A DNA stretch of 49,450 nucleotides from Collinsella sp. (GCA_022720335.1 JAIHVJ010000001.1:1-49450), one strand, 5' to 3'; numbered from the stretch's first letter, positions 1 to 8,867 are shown. A program made the numbers and translations. Notes: generated from the sequence alone by a model not told the origin.

Positions 1-53
1 AACCTGTTGTTGTGGTGATTTCAGATTCTAGGACGAAGGCCGTTCTTCGTTAA

Positions 54-1061
54 ACGGGCGCTAGGGCGTCACCCTTACACCAACATTTTCGACGCGATCA
101 ACAAATCGGCCTTATCTGTGGCTATGAAATCAGTGTCACAAGGGAAGGAAGCCCTTACGGTTATTTAATACTTGACGCATCATATCCTGGGCTTCTGAAG
201 GAGATAACCCTCGGCGATACCATTCTCCCGATTTCAGCTTCTCTATCAAACGCCATTTCAACTTATTCCGGCCAACAGGCCACAAACCCAACCGTACTAA
301 TTTCGTACAACGATATTGAATATGGAACTTTGGTGCCAGGAACTAGAGACTGTGTAACCAACTATAACAATATACGGTCTGTCCCAATTGTCACCGAAAA
401 GGGTATAGCACCTCAAAGCAATAACCCAACTTCATGGGATGCAGTCATTATCAATGAAGATGACTTGATGTTGCATTTCCAAATAGACGATTTAAACGGA
501 ATACCGTTCCGAGGAGTCTCGGAATCATTAGTTGAAGCCCGCACTAATAAGTATGCATGCGTCGTTTCTGCCTTGTACGCTGTATCAATGCATTACGGTC
601 TCACCAGTTCAAACGCTAATCAATTTAATCCCGATTATTATAAAGAAATATGGAACGTCACTGGCACAACAACGTATAAGACCAATGATCAGGGCGTCGA
701 GTACGGAAGCACGATCATCCCAGATGGAATTGTTCCGTTTAAAAGTCTTGCCGCTCAAAAGGGTAGAGCACTTAATACTCAATTTTTCGGTTATCAGCCT
801 CAATTCGCTCAGTACAGAGCAACTATCGATCAAGGGAATATCGGCTTGTATCATATGTGGATCAACAGCCGAAACAGTGAAGGATCCGTCGAGCTATCAG
901 GTCATACAGTCACGGTAACTGGCTATTTTACTGGGCATAATGGAAGCTCTGGCATCGAACTGCAGTGGCTCGAAGTATTCGACGGATGGAACACTTATCC
1001 CCGAGCGATTAACTATGCAACGCCCAATATGGTCAAATTAAACGGAACAGTCTTTTGGTAG
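54..1061 (+). pseudogene. C39/papain-like cysteine peptidase, 5' end decayed
   Basis: The reading frame is open from position 54, just after a TAA at 51-53, to the TAG at 1059-1061. No ATG or GTG occurs in frame; the first conventional start is TTG at 330. The protein upstream of 330 still looks coding: a stretch reading GYEISV...GSPYGYLILD resembles the pro-region of C39-like and streptopain-like secreted peptidases. Downstream, a Cys in YACVVSALYAVSMHYG, a His in SGHTVTVTGYF and an Asp in EVFDGWN are spaced like a papain-type triad. The signal peptide and start appear lost or frameshifted. Base composition is clearly lower in GC than the genes to the right, suggesting acquired DNA. Family assignment is by motif only. 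Confidence 0.55.
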
Positions 1062-1066
1062 ACCGG

Positions 1067-1453
1067 ATGGCACCATCAAAATGCTATGGCACCACGGCCT
1101 TTGCCCTGGTTACGATATTGGTGATTTTCGCTATGTTTGCATCCGTTTCTTCATGCACAGATAGAGCCCGCTATAGCGGAGGAGATGATTACCTTGTCTT
1201 TGGAGCCGGCAGCGTTCATTCTATTGAGGGAACGGAACTCGTAATCCAAACAGACAACAGTCCCCGCTACACCGACGCTGGAAAGCAAACCCGGATTACA
1301 TTCCCCTCATCTGGCCGAATCAAAGACAAGCTTTCCCAAATCAAAGTTGGGACAAGAGTTTCCTACTCACGCTTTGAGTCGGTAGACGCATCTGGATCAT
1401 ACGAGGGAAACGATATCGAAATTGAACAGGCAAACACTATAAGGAGATGTTGA
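1067..1453 (+). CDS. Small predicted lipoprotein
   Basis: 128-residue protein of unknown function. The ATG at 1067 follows the peptidase stop by 5 nt, so the two were probably co-transcribed. A TTG at 1055 is in frame and overlaps the upstream stop, so it is an alternative start. The N-terminus has a hydrophobic segment (FALVTILVIFAMFA) ending in VSSC, an acceptable lipobox. The mature part contains a short beta-rich region with VGTRVSYSRF, reminiscent of OB-fold or DUF5666-like periplasmic domains, but I do not recognise the family. Composition is AT-richer than the rest of the window, like the preceding gene. Confidence 0.55.
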   Translation: MAPSKCYGTTAFALVTILVIFAMFASVSSCTDRARYSGGDDYLVFGAGSVHSIEGTELVIQTDNSPRYTDAGKQTRITFPSSGRIKDKLSQIKVGTRVSYSRFESVDASGSYEGNDIEIEQANTIRRC

Positions 1454-1481
1454 GGAACTGAGCCTCTGCGCAGTTCCTCAA
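1450..1481. terminator. Bidirectional terminator between lipoprotein and ligA
   Basis: Perfect inverted repeat TTGAGGAACTG / CAGTTCCTCAA around a 10-nt loop. It overlaps the stop codon of the plus-strand lipoprotein gene and lies 8 nt beyond the stop of minus-strand ligA, so it can serve both converging units. No long T-run is present. Confidence 0.6.
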
Positions 1482-1488
1482 CAAATCA

Positions 1489-3717
1489 TTATGCCTCCGG
1501 GGCCCTACCCGTCGCCAAAATCTGTTCAAGTGCCGCCTCATCCAACACGGGCACACCCAGCTGCTCGGCCTTGGTGAGCTTGGAGCCCGCTTTGGGACCG
1601 GCGACCAGATAGCTCGTCTTCTTTGAAACACTGCCCGAAACCTTGGCGCCGAGCACCTTGAGCGCCGCGCCCGCCTCGTCGCGCGTGCGGTTGACGAGCG
1701 CGCCCGTGAGCACGAAGGTCAGACCCGCGAGTGGCTGTGCGTCGGCGAGCTCGCCTGCCACGCCAGCGTCGGCTGCGGCTTGCGCGTGCGCGGCACCCAA
1801 GTCGACCTCGAGCGACAGGCCCGCCTGGCGCAGGCGCTCCAGCACGGCAAGGTTTTCGGGCACGGCCAGGAACTGTTTGACGCTCGCCGCAATCTTGGGA
1901 CCAATGCCCTCGCACTCGGCAATATCCTCTTCGCTCGCCAAGATAAGCTTGTCAATCGACAGGAATCGCTCGGCGATGACCTCGCCCACGCTCTTGCCCA
2001 CGTGGCGGATGCCCAGGGCAAACAGCACGCGACCGAGTGGCTGGCTCTTGGACTTGTTGAGCTCGGCAATGATTTTCTCGGCCGTCTTAAGGCCCACCGG
2101 AATGGGATCGCCCTTCTTGACGCCCTTTTTGCTGTTGGAGCTGGCATAGGTGCGCCCCGTGTCCAGTCCGGCGATGTCGTCGACCGTGAGCTGGTAGAAG
2201 TCCGCGACATCATGGATCAGTCCGGCGGCGATCATCTTGTCGACGATCTCGTCGCCCAGGCCGTCGACGTCCATGCAGCCGCGGCTCACCCAGTGGAGCA
2301 GGCGCTCCTTGAGCTGCGCGGGGCAGTCGATGGAGACGCAGCGGTAGGCAACCTCACCGTCCTCGTGGACCACGGGGCTGCCGCACACGGGGCAGACCTC
2401 GGGCATGTGCCAGTCAACCGAATCGGCCGGGCGCTTGTCGAGCACCGGGCCCACAACCTCGGGAATCACGTCACCCGCCTTGTGCACGATGATGGTGTCG
2501 CCCTCGCGCACGTTTTTGCGACGGATCTCGTCGATGTTGTGCAGCGTGGCGCGCGCGATGGTGGAGCCGGCAACCGTCACCGGGTCGAACTCGGCGACCG
2601 GCGTGAGCACACCGGTGCGGCCCACCTGGATGCGAATCTCGCGCAGGATGGTCTGCTTTTCCTCGGGCGGGAACTTAAAGGCAATGGCCCAGCGCGGCGC
2701 GCGGGCGGTAAAGCCCAGGTCGAGCTGCTGTTGGAAGCTATCGACCTTTACGACCACGCCGTCGATGTCGTAGTCCAGGTCACCGCGGTGCTCAAGCGCC
2801 TGGGCACAGAACTCGTGGACCTCGGCGGGCGTGGCGCAACGGGCAACGTTAGGGTTGACGCTAAAGCCAGCGTTGCGCAGCCAGTCGAGGAACTCGCGCT
2901 GGCTGTGGACGTGCAGCGGATCGGTATCGGCGATGGCATAGATAAAGGTGGCAAGATCGCGGCGTGCCGTGATCTTGGGGTCCTTTTGGCGCAGGCTGCC
3001 GGCGGCAGCGTTGCGCGGGTTGGCGAAGGGGTCGCGACCCTCGGCATCGGCCTCGTCGTTCAGACGAACAAAGCTGCCCTTAGGCATGTAGACCTCGCCG
3101 CGCACCTCAATGGTACGCTCGCGGTCGGCGCCCATGTGGGCGAGCGCCGGCTCGGACAGGTGCATGGGCACATCCTTGATGGTGCGCACGTTGAGCGACA
3201 CATCCTCGCCCGTGGTGCCATCGCCACGTGTGGCCGCACGTACGAAGGTGCCGTTTTGGTAGGTAAGGGCCACGCCCAGACCGTCGATCTTAAGCTCGCA
3301 GGTATAGGTGACGCTGCCGGCACCGAGCGCATCCTCGGTGCGCTGGAGCCATGCGTCGAGTTCGTCCAGATCCATGGCATCGTCCATGGAATACATGCGT
3401 GCCATGTGCGTGACCGGCGTAAACTGCTCGCTCACGTAGCCGCCCACGCGCTGGGTATAGCTGTCGGGCGTCACCAGATCGGGATAGGCCGCCTCGATTT
3501 CCTGCAGCTCAACGAGCATTTTGTCGAAGGCGGCGTCCGTGATCTCGGGTGCGTCGAGCATGTAGTAGCGATAGGCGTGGTAGTCGAGCTCGTGGCGCAG
3601 CTCGGCCGCGCGCGCTGCCGCCTGGGCACGGGCATCGGTCGGCGCGGTGGCTTCCGCAGTCGTAGACGTTTCGGTATCGATGTCCACGCCGTCACCAAAC
3701 AGACTCGATTGCTCCAT
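1489..3717 (-). CDS. ligA: NAD-dependent DNA ligase LigA
   Basis: 742-residue NAD+-dependent DNA ligase that seals nicks in replication and repair. The nucleotidyltransferase Lys is K143 in CELKIDG. An OB fold follows, then a four-Cys zinc site (CPVCGSPV...CVSIDCPAQ), helix-hairpin-helix repeats (GLGDEIVDK, CEGIGPKIA) and a C-terminal BRCT domain (LAGLTFVLTGALVNRTRDEA). The start at 3717 has AAGGAG upstream; an in-frame ATG at 3771 has no such signal. The enzyme is longer than the usual ~670 residues because about 35 Ala/Thr-rich residues precede the adenylation domain. Confidence 0.95.
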   Translation of the reverse strand: MEQSSLFGDGVDIDTETSTTAEATAPTDARAQAAARAAELRHELDYHAYRYYMLDAPEITDAAFDKMLVELQEIEAAYPDLVTPDSYTQRVGGYVSEQFTPVTHMARMYSMDDAMDLDELDAWLQRTEDALGAGSVTYTCELKIDGLGVALTYQNGTFVRAATRGDGTTGEDVSLNVRTIKDVPMHLSEPALAHMGADRERTIEVRGEVYMPKGSFVRLNDEADAEGRDPFANPRNAAAGSLRQKDPKITARRDLATFIYAIADTDPLHVHSQREFLDWLRNAGFSVNPNVARCATPAEVHEFCAQALEHRGDLDYDIDGVVVKVDSFQQQLDLGFTARAPRWAIAFKFPPEEKQTILREIRIQVGRTGVLTPVAEFDPVTVAGSTIARATLHNIDEIRRKNVREGDTIIVHKAGDVIPEVVGPVLDKRPADSVDWHMPEVCPVCGSPVVHEDGEVAYRCVSIDCPAQLKERLLHWVSRGCMDVDGLGDEIVDKMIAAGLIHDVADFYQLTVDDIAGLDTGRTYASSNSKKGVKKGDPIPVGLKTAEKIIAELNKSKSQPLGRVLFALGIRHVGKSVGEVIAERFLSIDKLILASEEDIAECEGIGPKIAASVKQFLAVPENLAVLERLRQAGLSLEVDLGAAHAQAAADAGVAGELADAQPLAGLTFVLTGALVNRTRDEAGAALKVLGAKVSGSVSKKTSYLVAGPKAGSKLTKAEQLGVPVLDEAALEQILATGRAPEA

Positions 3718-3826
3718 AGCGGCACTCCTTCGCTCGATTTCAAACGGATACAAGAGTACCACCGGTCGCAACGGGGCCGAATAGCGGTCTCAAACCGCAC
3801 CGAATCGGCAGCGGCCGGACCGGGGC

Positions 3827-4028
3827 GGACAGTTAGTTCAGATACGTATAAATCCTAGAGCTGGATCAGGCACGAACACCCCTGTTTCAACTAATTTGAG
3901 CTCCTCGAAACCATGTAAACGTCCCGCTCGCCCTCCCAAGCACCCATTCAAGCCCCATCTCAATCAAAAAATTGCTCAAAACGCATCCCAAGCTGCCCCA
4001 GATTTATACGTATCTGAACTAACTGTCC
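3827..4028. repeat. 202-bp segment bounded by perfect 28-bp inverted repeats
   Basis: The 28-bp sequence at 3827-3854 (core CAGTTAGTTCAGATACG) recurs as its exact reverse complement at 4001-4028, 146 bp away. It fills most of the ligA-htrA gap, and no gene is visible inside. No flanking target-site duplication was found, so it may be a MITE remnant, paired operators or a long RNA hairpin. Confidence 0.65.
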
Positions 4029-4103
4029 AGACCATTACGAACCAGGCCTCTTGTCAGCCCCAAGTGATCCGTTTTCCTCCGTCCCCAACGGATCAACAAG
4101 AAA

Positions 4104-4140
4104 AGAGGGGCTGTCCCACACTTGGCGGGACAGCCCCTCT
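4104..4140 (-). terminator. Terminator of the htrA-like gene
   Basis: 14-bp perfect stem AGAGGGGCTGTCCC / GGGACAGCCCCTCT with a 9-nt loop, 26 nt beyond the htrA-like stop. Read on the minus strand it is followed by TTTTCTTG. Confidence 0.8.
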
Positions 4141-4166
4141 GGCTTCGGCATATGCGAAACGGCTCG

Positions 4167-5621
4167 CTAGTAGCCCTGGCCGTAGCCCTGGCCCTGCTGG
4201 CCTAGCAGCTCCTCCAGGTACTGGCGCAGCTGCTCGTCGGTAATACCGCCGTTGCCGGTGTCGGTCGAACTGTCGTCCTGCTGCTGGTTCTGCAGCTCCT
4301 CATCGGAGCCCAGCTCAACCGTGACCTTCTTCTCTTCCTTGCCGCGCATGAGCGTGATTTCGACTTTCTCGCCCACCTCGTGGCTGCGCAGCGCAATGAT
4401 CAGGCCATCGGCGCTCGTGATCTCGTCGTCGTCCAGCTTGGTAATGACATCGCCCTCTTGGATGCCAGCCTTGGCAGCAGGGCCATCCTCAACGACGCTC
4501 GCCACATACGCGCCGCTATCGGTGCTCAGCTTGTTGGTACGGGCGTTGAGCGCGTTGACGCTCGAAAGCGTAGCGCCCATGTACGGATGCACCGGCGTCT
4601 TGCCGTCGATGATCTGGTCGGCAATGTTCTTGGCATAGTTGACCGGAATGGCAAAACCCACGCCCGAGCTGGAGCCCGAGTAGCTCTCGATGAGCGAGTT
4701 GATACCCACGAGCTCGCCATTGTCGTTGACGAGCGCGCCGCCGGAGTTGCCTGGGTTGATGGCGGCATCGGTCTGAATCATGTTGGCATAGATGGTGTTA
4801 CCGCTGGTAGAGCTCATGGCCGTGGAGCGATACAGCGCCGACACAATGCCCGTAGAGACAGACTGTTCGTTACCGAACGGCGAACCGATTGCCATGACCC
4901 ACTCGCCCACGTTAAGCTTGGAGGAATCACCCATCTCGATCGGCGTGAGCTTGGAAGCGTCGGCGTCCTTAAGCTTGATGACGGCCAGGTCGCTCGAGGC
5001 GTCGTTGCCCACGAACTCGGCCTCATAGGTGGTGCCGTCGTCCATGGTCACCACGTACTGGTCGTAACCATCGACCACGTGGTTGTTGGTGAGGATGTGG
5101 CCCTCGGTATCGAGCACTACGCCCGAACCGACGCTGCCCGAGCTGTCCGACTCGTCGGCAGACTGCGAAAGCGAGCCATTCTGGCTGCCGCTCGAAGTGG
5201 CGGTGATGGAAACCACGGAGGGCAATGCCTTGGCAGAAACGGCCTCGGCCAGCGTAGTATCCTCGGAGTCAATGGTGATCTTTTGCGTCGACGAACCCGA
5301 AGCACCCGCCGTCACGGCGTTCTTTCCGCCGCCAATGTTGAGCGTGCCGCTCATAATGAGCGCAATGACCAGCAGGGCTCCGCAGGCACAGCCGGCAAGC
5401 GCCGTAATAAAGATCGGCAGCTTTTTGGTCTTGGTCTTGACCACCGTGTGCTTGTTCACGACCTGCTGGCCACCCAGCGGCTTGCCGGTCTGCGTGTCGT
5501 AGGCCTGCACGTAGGGAATGTTACTGCCGGCAGGCGTCGACTCCACCTGCACACGCGGCTGCTGCTGGGTCTCGCCGGCGTTGCCCGCATCCTGGGGACG
5601 CTGGGAATCGTACTCGCTCAT
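4167..5621 (-). CDS. htrA: HtrA/DegP-type membrane-anchored serine protease
   Basis: 484-residue S1C protease for extracytoplasmic protein quality control. A Gln-rich cytoplasmic region (1-66) leads to one transmembrane segment (about 69-91) and a trypsin-like domain. The triad reads H181 (LTNNHVVDG), D211 (SSDLAVIKL) and S293 (GNSGGALVN). A PDZ domain follows (GDVITKLDDDEITS), then a Gln/Gly-rich tail ending GQGYGQGY. This is the single-PDZ layout usual in Gram-positives. The start at 5621 is preceded by GAAAGGATCGCAGCC. It lies downstream of the GlnR-like regulator but is separated from it by two hairpins, so it is probably its own unit. Confidence 0.92.
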   Translation of the reverse strand: MSEYDSQRPQDAGNAGETQQQPRVQVESTPAGSNIPYVQAYDTQTGKPLGGQQVVNKHTVVKTKTKKLPIFITALAGCACGALLVIALIMSGTLNIGGGKNAVTAGASGSSTQKITIDSEDTTLAEAVSAKALPSVVSITATSSGSQNGSLSQSADESDSSGSVGSGVVLDTEGHILTNNHVVDGYDQYVVTMDDGTTYEAEFVGNDASSDLAVIKLKDADASKLTPIEMGDSSKLNVGEWVMAIGSPFGNEQSVSTGIVSALYRSTAMSSTSGNTIYANMIQTDAAINPGNSGGALVNDNGELVGINSLIESYSGSSSGVGFAIPVNYAKNIADQIIDGKTPVHPYMGATLSSVNALNARTNKLSTDSGAYVASVVEDGPAAKAGIQEGDVITKLDDDEITSADGLIIALRSHEVGEKVEITLMRGKEEKKVTVELGSDEELQNQQQDDSSTDTGNGGITDEQLRQYLEELLGQQGQGYGQGY

Positions 5622-5650
5622 GGCTGCGATCCTTTCGTCAAATAACCAAA

Positions 5651-5674
5651 GGCCCGCCAAACATGTGGCGGGCC
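5651..5674 (-). terminator. Hairpin in the htrA leader
   Basis: 9-bp stem GGCCCGCCA / TGGCGGGCC with a T-rich tail (TTTGGTTATTTG) on the minus strand, 30 nt before the htrA ATG. It may be a second terminator for the upstream unit or an attenuator of htrA. Confidence 0.55.
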
Positions 5675-5793
5675 ATCATTGTTCACGTTGAGTTGTACCC
5701 CAATATGCGGGTGCACGTGTATGAGAACGCAATCTTTTAGGAAGGCTTAAGTTCTGTTGCGGACCCGAAAGGAACCCACGCATGCGGCAAAAC

Positions 5794-5824
5794 CACCACA
5801 AAGGTGCCTGTCCCCTTTGTGGTG
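5794..5824 (-). terminator. Terminator of the glnA-glnR unit
   Basis: 11-bp stem CACCACAAAGG / CCTTTGTGGTG, 5 nt beyond the regulator stop, followed on the minus strand by GTTTTGCC. The loop and 3' arm contain GGGGACAGGCACC, a phrase often seen in REP elements. Confidence 0.75.
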
Positions 5825-5829
5825 AAAAG

Positions 5830-6492
5830 CTAGTCCTTAAACAGATAGCCCACGCCGCGGACGGTGGTGATGTGTGCCGCAATCTGCGGGCCCACCTTGG
5901 AGCGGATGCGTCGGATGTGCACGTCGACGGTACGGGTGCCGCCGCAGTACTCAAAACCCCACACGCGGTGCAGCAGCACCTCGCGGCTGTAGGCACGGTT
6001 GGGATGCGTCGCCAAAAAGCTCAGCAGCGAGTACTCCATCAGCGTCAGGTCGATGGGCTCGTTATCGAGTGTCACCTGGTAGGTGGCCAGGTTAATCTCG
6101 AGGTTATCGATGTTGAGCACATCGTCGGCGGTGACGGTCTCCTCCTCGCCCATCAGACGCTGCGCGCGAGCCTTGAGCTCGTTGGGCGTTGCCGTGGGAC
6201 ATACAAAGTCGGCATGCGCGTGATTCGGCAGGCGCAAGGTGCCGAGTGCCTCGTCATCGACGATCACCAACATGGGGACGCCGCCGCGATCGTCAAGCCA
6301 CTTGGCAATCTGATCGATGCGGTCGCTGCGGATGCCATCGCAATCGAGGATCAGCAGGTCAAAGTCGTGCGCCGCAGTCGGCGAATCGGGGGTGGCCAGG
6401 CTCACCTCGACACCCAGGGTGGTCGTCAAGCTGCGGGCAAACTCGTGGAAGCGCGTCGTGCGCGCCATGAACAGGGCACTCTTTTCGGACAT
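5830..6492 (-). CDS. glnR: GlnR-like OmpR-family atypical response regulator
   Basis: 220 residues. The C-terminal winged helix (SREVLLHRVWGFEYCGGTRT followed by VDVHIRRIRSKVG) closely matches actinobacterial GlnR, the global nitrogen regulator. The receiver-like domain is degenerate: the N-terminal acidic pair is absent, one Asp-containing strand (LLILDCDG) remains, and the usual Lys near the end of the domain is replaced (FVCPTATPNEL). This fits GlnR-type proteins that do not use His-Asp phosphorelay. The start at 6492 has GGAGG eight bases upstream. It lies 51 nt behind the glutamine-synthetase homologue, so the pair is probably one operon. No histidine kinase is nearby. Confidence 0.7.
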   Translation of the reverse strand: MSEKSALFMARTTRFHEFARSLTTTLGVEVSLATPDSPTAAHDFDLLILDCDGIRSDRIDQIAKWLDDRGGVPMLVIVDDEALGTLRLPNHAHADFVCPTATPNELKARAQRLMGEEETVTADDVLNIDNLEINLATYQVTLDNEPIDLTLMEYSLLSFLATHPNRAYSREVLLHRVWGFEYCGGTRTVDVHIRRIRSKVGPQIAAHITTVRGVGYLFKD

Positions 6493-6542
6493 ATCGGCCT
6501 CCAAAGAAATGAGCTCAATCGTACTGGAACAAGCCAGCGCGA

Positions 6543-7880
6543 TTAGGAGTTCGCCAGGTAGTGCTTGATCTCCCACTCGGTGATCGTGGACTCGAACTTA
6601 TGCCACTCGTCGCGCTTCTTTTTAAGGAAGAAGCTGTGGATGTGCTCGCCGAGGGCATCCTTCATAAACTGCGAGTCCTCAAACACGTCGAGCGCCTCTT
6701 TGAGCGAGCGCGGCAGCGGCGCGTAGCCGGCCTCGACCATCTGGCGGTCGGTGAGCTTGAGCGTCTCGGCCGTGGCCTCGGGCGGGAGCTCCAGCTTGCG
6801 CTCGATGCCGTCCAGACCAGCCGCCAGCGTGACGGCGTTGACCAGGTACGGATTGGCCATGGGGTCGGGGCTGCGAAGCTCGATGCGCGTGGACAGCTGC
6901 TTGCCGGGCTTGTAGACCGGGATGCGGACCATGCTCGCGCGGTTGCGCAGGCCCCACGTGGCGTACTGTGGCACGGAGTCGCCGCCCGTGGTGATGCGCT
7001 TGTACGAGTTGACCGTGGGGTTGGTGATAGCGCTGATCTCGCGGGCATGCGCCAGGATGCCGGCCATATAGTGCTTGGCGACGTCGGAGAGATGGTACTT
7101 CTCGTCGTCCTCGCCCCAAAAGACGTTGTTGCCGTCATGGTCGAACAGCGACTGGCACAGGAACATAGCACTGCCGTCCTCGCCCGCCAACGGCTTGGGC
7201 ATAAAGGAGGCGTGGCAACCGCTCTCGTAGGCCTGCTGCTTAATGATGAGCTTGGCCGTGGTGATGGCGTCGGACATGCTTAGGGCCTCGGCGTGGCGCA
7301 GGCTCATGCCGTGCTGCGAGCGACCGGCGGCGTGGAAGGTGTACTCCACGGGCACGGACATCTTCTCGAGCGTGAGGACCGTGTTGCGGCGCAGGTCGCG
7401 AGCGGCATCGCTCACCGAAAGATCGAAGTAGCCCACGTTGTCGAGCGGCTCGGGGGTGTGCTCGTCGGGGAAGTAATAGTACTCCAGCTCGGCGCCCACA
7501 TTGAGCAGGTAGCCAGCCTTCTCGGCCTTGCGGAACATGCGGCGCAGGGCATCGCGCGGGTCGCCGGCAAACGGCTTGCGATCGGGAGTGCACACGTCGC
7601 AGAACACGCGGGCGACGCCATTGTGGCTCGGGCGCCACGGCAAAATCTGGAAGGTCGAAGCATCGGGAAACGCCAGCATGTCGGCTTCCTCGGGCGTGGC
7701 AAAGCCCTCGATGGCGGAGCCGTCAAATCCAATACCCTCCTCAAAAGCGACCTCGAGGTCCTCGGGGCTAATGGCAAAGTTCTTGAGGCGGCCGAGAATG
7801 TCGACAAACCACAGACGCACAAAGCGGATGTCACGCTGCTCTACGGAGCGGAGTACGTAATCGATGTTCTGCTGGTTCAT
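6543..7880 (-). CDS. Glutamine synthetase type I homologue with altered active site
   Basis: 445 residues, normal length for GSI, with the Asp50-type loop (GFDGSAIEGF), the GAELEYYYF strand, NPTVNSYKR and RIELRS. Against B. subtilis and M. tuberculosis GlnA as I recall them, several catalytic residues are changed. HHEV...QHE becomes FHAA...QHG, so two metal-binding Glu are Ala184 and Gly191. GSGMH becomes GSAMF, so the metal/ATP His is Phe240. The Glu-flap PGYEAP becomes TGGDSVP with one inserted residue. The fold is clear, but canonical glutamine synthesis is doubtful. It may be a sensor, or may act on another amine or acid. It precedes the GlnR-like gene. Confidence 0.8.
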   Translation of the reverse strand: MNQQNIDYVLRSVEQRDIRFVRLWFVDILGRLKNFAISPEDLEVAFEEGIGFDGSAIEGFATPEEADMLAFPDASTFQILPWRPSHNGVARVFCDVCTPDRKPFAGDPRDALRRMFRKAEKAGYLLNVGAELEYYYFPDEHTPEPLDNVGYFDLSVSDAARDLRRNTVLTLEKMSVPVEYTFHAAGRSQHGMSLRHAEALSMSDAITTAKLIIKQQAYESGCHASFMPKPLAGEDGSAMFLCQSLFDHDGNNVFWGEDDEKYHLSDVAKHYMAGILAHAREISAITNPTVNSYKRITTGGDSVPQYATWGLRNRASMVRIPVYKPGKQLSTRIELRSPDPMANPYLVNAVTLAAGLDGIERKLELPPEATAETLKLTDRQMVEAGYAPLPRSLKEALDVFEDSQFMKDALGEHIHSFFLKKKRDEWHKFESTITEWEIKHYLANS

Positions 7881-7967
7881 GTCGCTCCCCTTTCTTTCGG
7901 GCGGGTTTCGACTGGTCTATATCGCAGATACTATCGCAGAAAAATGTTTCCGCAGGGTTAAAGCGTA

Positions 7968-8867
7968 TCAAGCGCTCAAAAAACGTGTGGTGTCTTGCGC
8001 TGCTGTGGTCACACCGCCAAAGAGCACGTGGTTCCAAGGATAATCGTCAAACGTCGCAATCTTAAGACCAGCCGGTAACGAGGGTCCCAACTGCGCCAGA
8101 GCCTCGGTCAGACGCAGGAAGACCAGGCCGTTGACGGCAATCAGGCCGAGCTTTTTGCCGGCATAGTCACGCATGGTCTCGTCCAAGCGGCCGATGCCCG
8201 TGGCGCCACCGTCGGCCAGGGTGACAACCTCGCCCGCAAGTCCGCGGCGCGAAAGCTCGTCGGTAAAGGCCTCGGCGCGCTCTCGACGCACGGGGCTATC
8301 GTCGCTTGCCTCGGTGAGCAGGCACAGGCGCTCGCTGCCCGCAGCGGCCAAGGCGTCTACCAAGCCGGCGACTAGCTCACGGTTGTTAGATGTCACCAGA
8401 TCGACACCGCCGTCGGCAACGTCGCGGTCGAGCAGCACAACGGGCAGACGTCCCGCTGCCGCGGCGATCGCCTCGTCATTGCCTCCGCAGGTGTTGACGA
8501 CCAGGCCGTCCACGCCGGCATCGATAAGCCTGGTGAGCGACTCCGCTTCCTTAGCGGGGTCGTTGCCGCTAATGGCCGTCATGAGCGAGCAGCCGCGCGC
8601 GGCGGCGCTGACGGAAAGCCCTTCGAGCATGGCGCTGGAGAACGGGTTGGCGATGTCGGCCAGGATCACGCCGATGAGGTTGGTGCGCGAGCTGCGTAGA
8701 TTGCGCGCGGCGGCACGCGGGCGATAGCCGGTGCGCTCGATAACCGCCGCGATGCGAGCACGGGTTTCCTCAGTCATTTGCCCGGGGCGGTTGTTGAGAT
8801 AGCGCGAGACCGTGGCCGGGCTCACGCCCGCCTCGGCGGCAATGTCCTTGATTCTCATCTGCGCCAT
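7968..8867 (-). CDS. LacI-family regulator, KdgR-like, short C-terminus
   Basis: 299-residue repressor with an N-terminal LacI helix-turn-helix (IKDIAAEAGVSPATVSRYLN) and a periplasmic-binding-protein-like effector domain (GVDGLVVNTCGG; ATFDDYPWNHVLFGG). It is divergent from kdgK, whose promoter carries two CGAAAYCGRTTTCG-type sites, so it is the likely repressor of kdgK-eda and of itself. ATG 8867 is chosen over 8915 because of the upstream GGGG and the family start. The protein ends at QDTTRFLSA, about 35 residues short of a typical LacI protein. The frame shift needed to continue does not give LacI-like sequence. Confidence 0.82.
   Translation of the reverse strand: MAQMRIKDIAAEAGVSPATVSRYLNNRPGQMTEETRARIAAVIERTGYRPRAAARNLRSSRTNLIGVILADIANPFSSAMLEGLSVSAAARGCSLMTAISGNDPAKEAESLTRLIDAGVDGLVVNTCGGNDEAIAAAAGRLPVVLLDRDVADGGVDLVTSNNRELVAGLVDALAAAGSERLCLLTEASDDSPVRRERAEAFTDELSRRGLAGEVVTLADGGATGIGRLDETMRDYAGKKLGLIAVNGLVFLRLTEALAQLGPSLPAGLKIATFDDYPWNHVLFGGVTTAAQDTTRFLSA

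Noticed and set aside
1780..3858. 692-codon open frame on the plus strand opposite ligA
   Set aside because: Antisense shadow of a GC-rich gene; the translation is a low-complexity Gly/Val/His-rich product without motifs, and ligA on the other strand is unmistakable. Similar frames opposite feoB, ebgA, aspS and the uxa genes were dropped for the same reason.
3827..4028. Transcription terminator
   Set aside because: The arms are 146 bp apart with no T-run; the real terminator of the htrA-like gene is the hairpin at 4104-4140.
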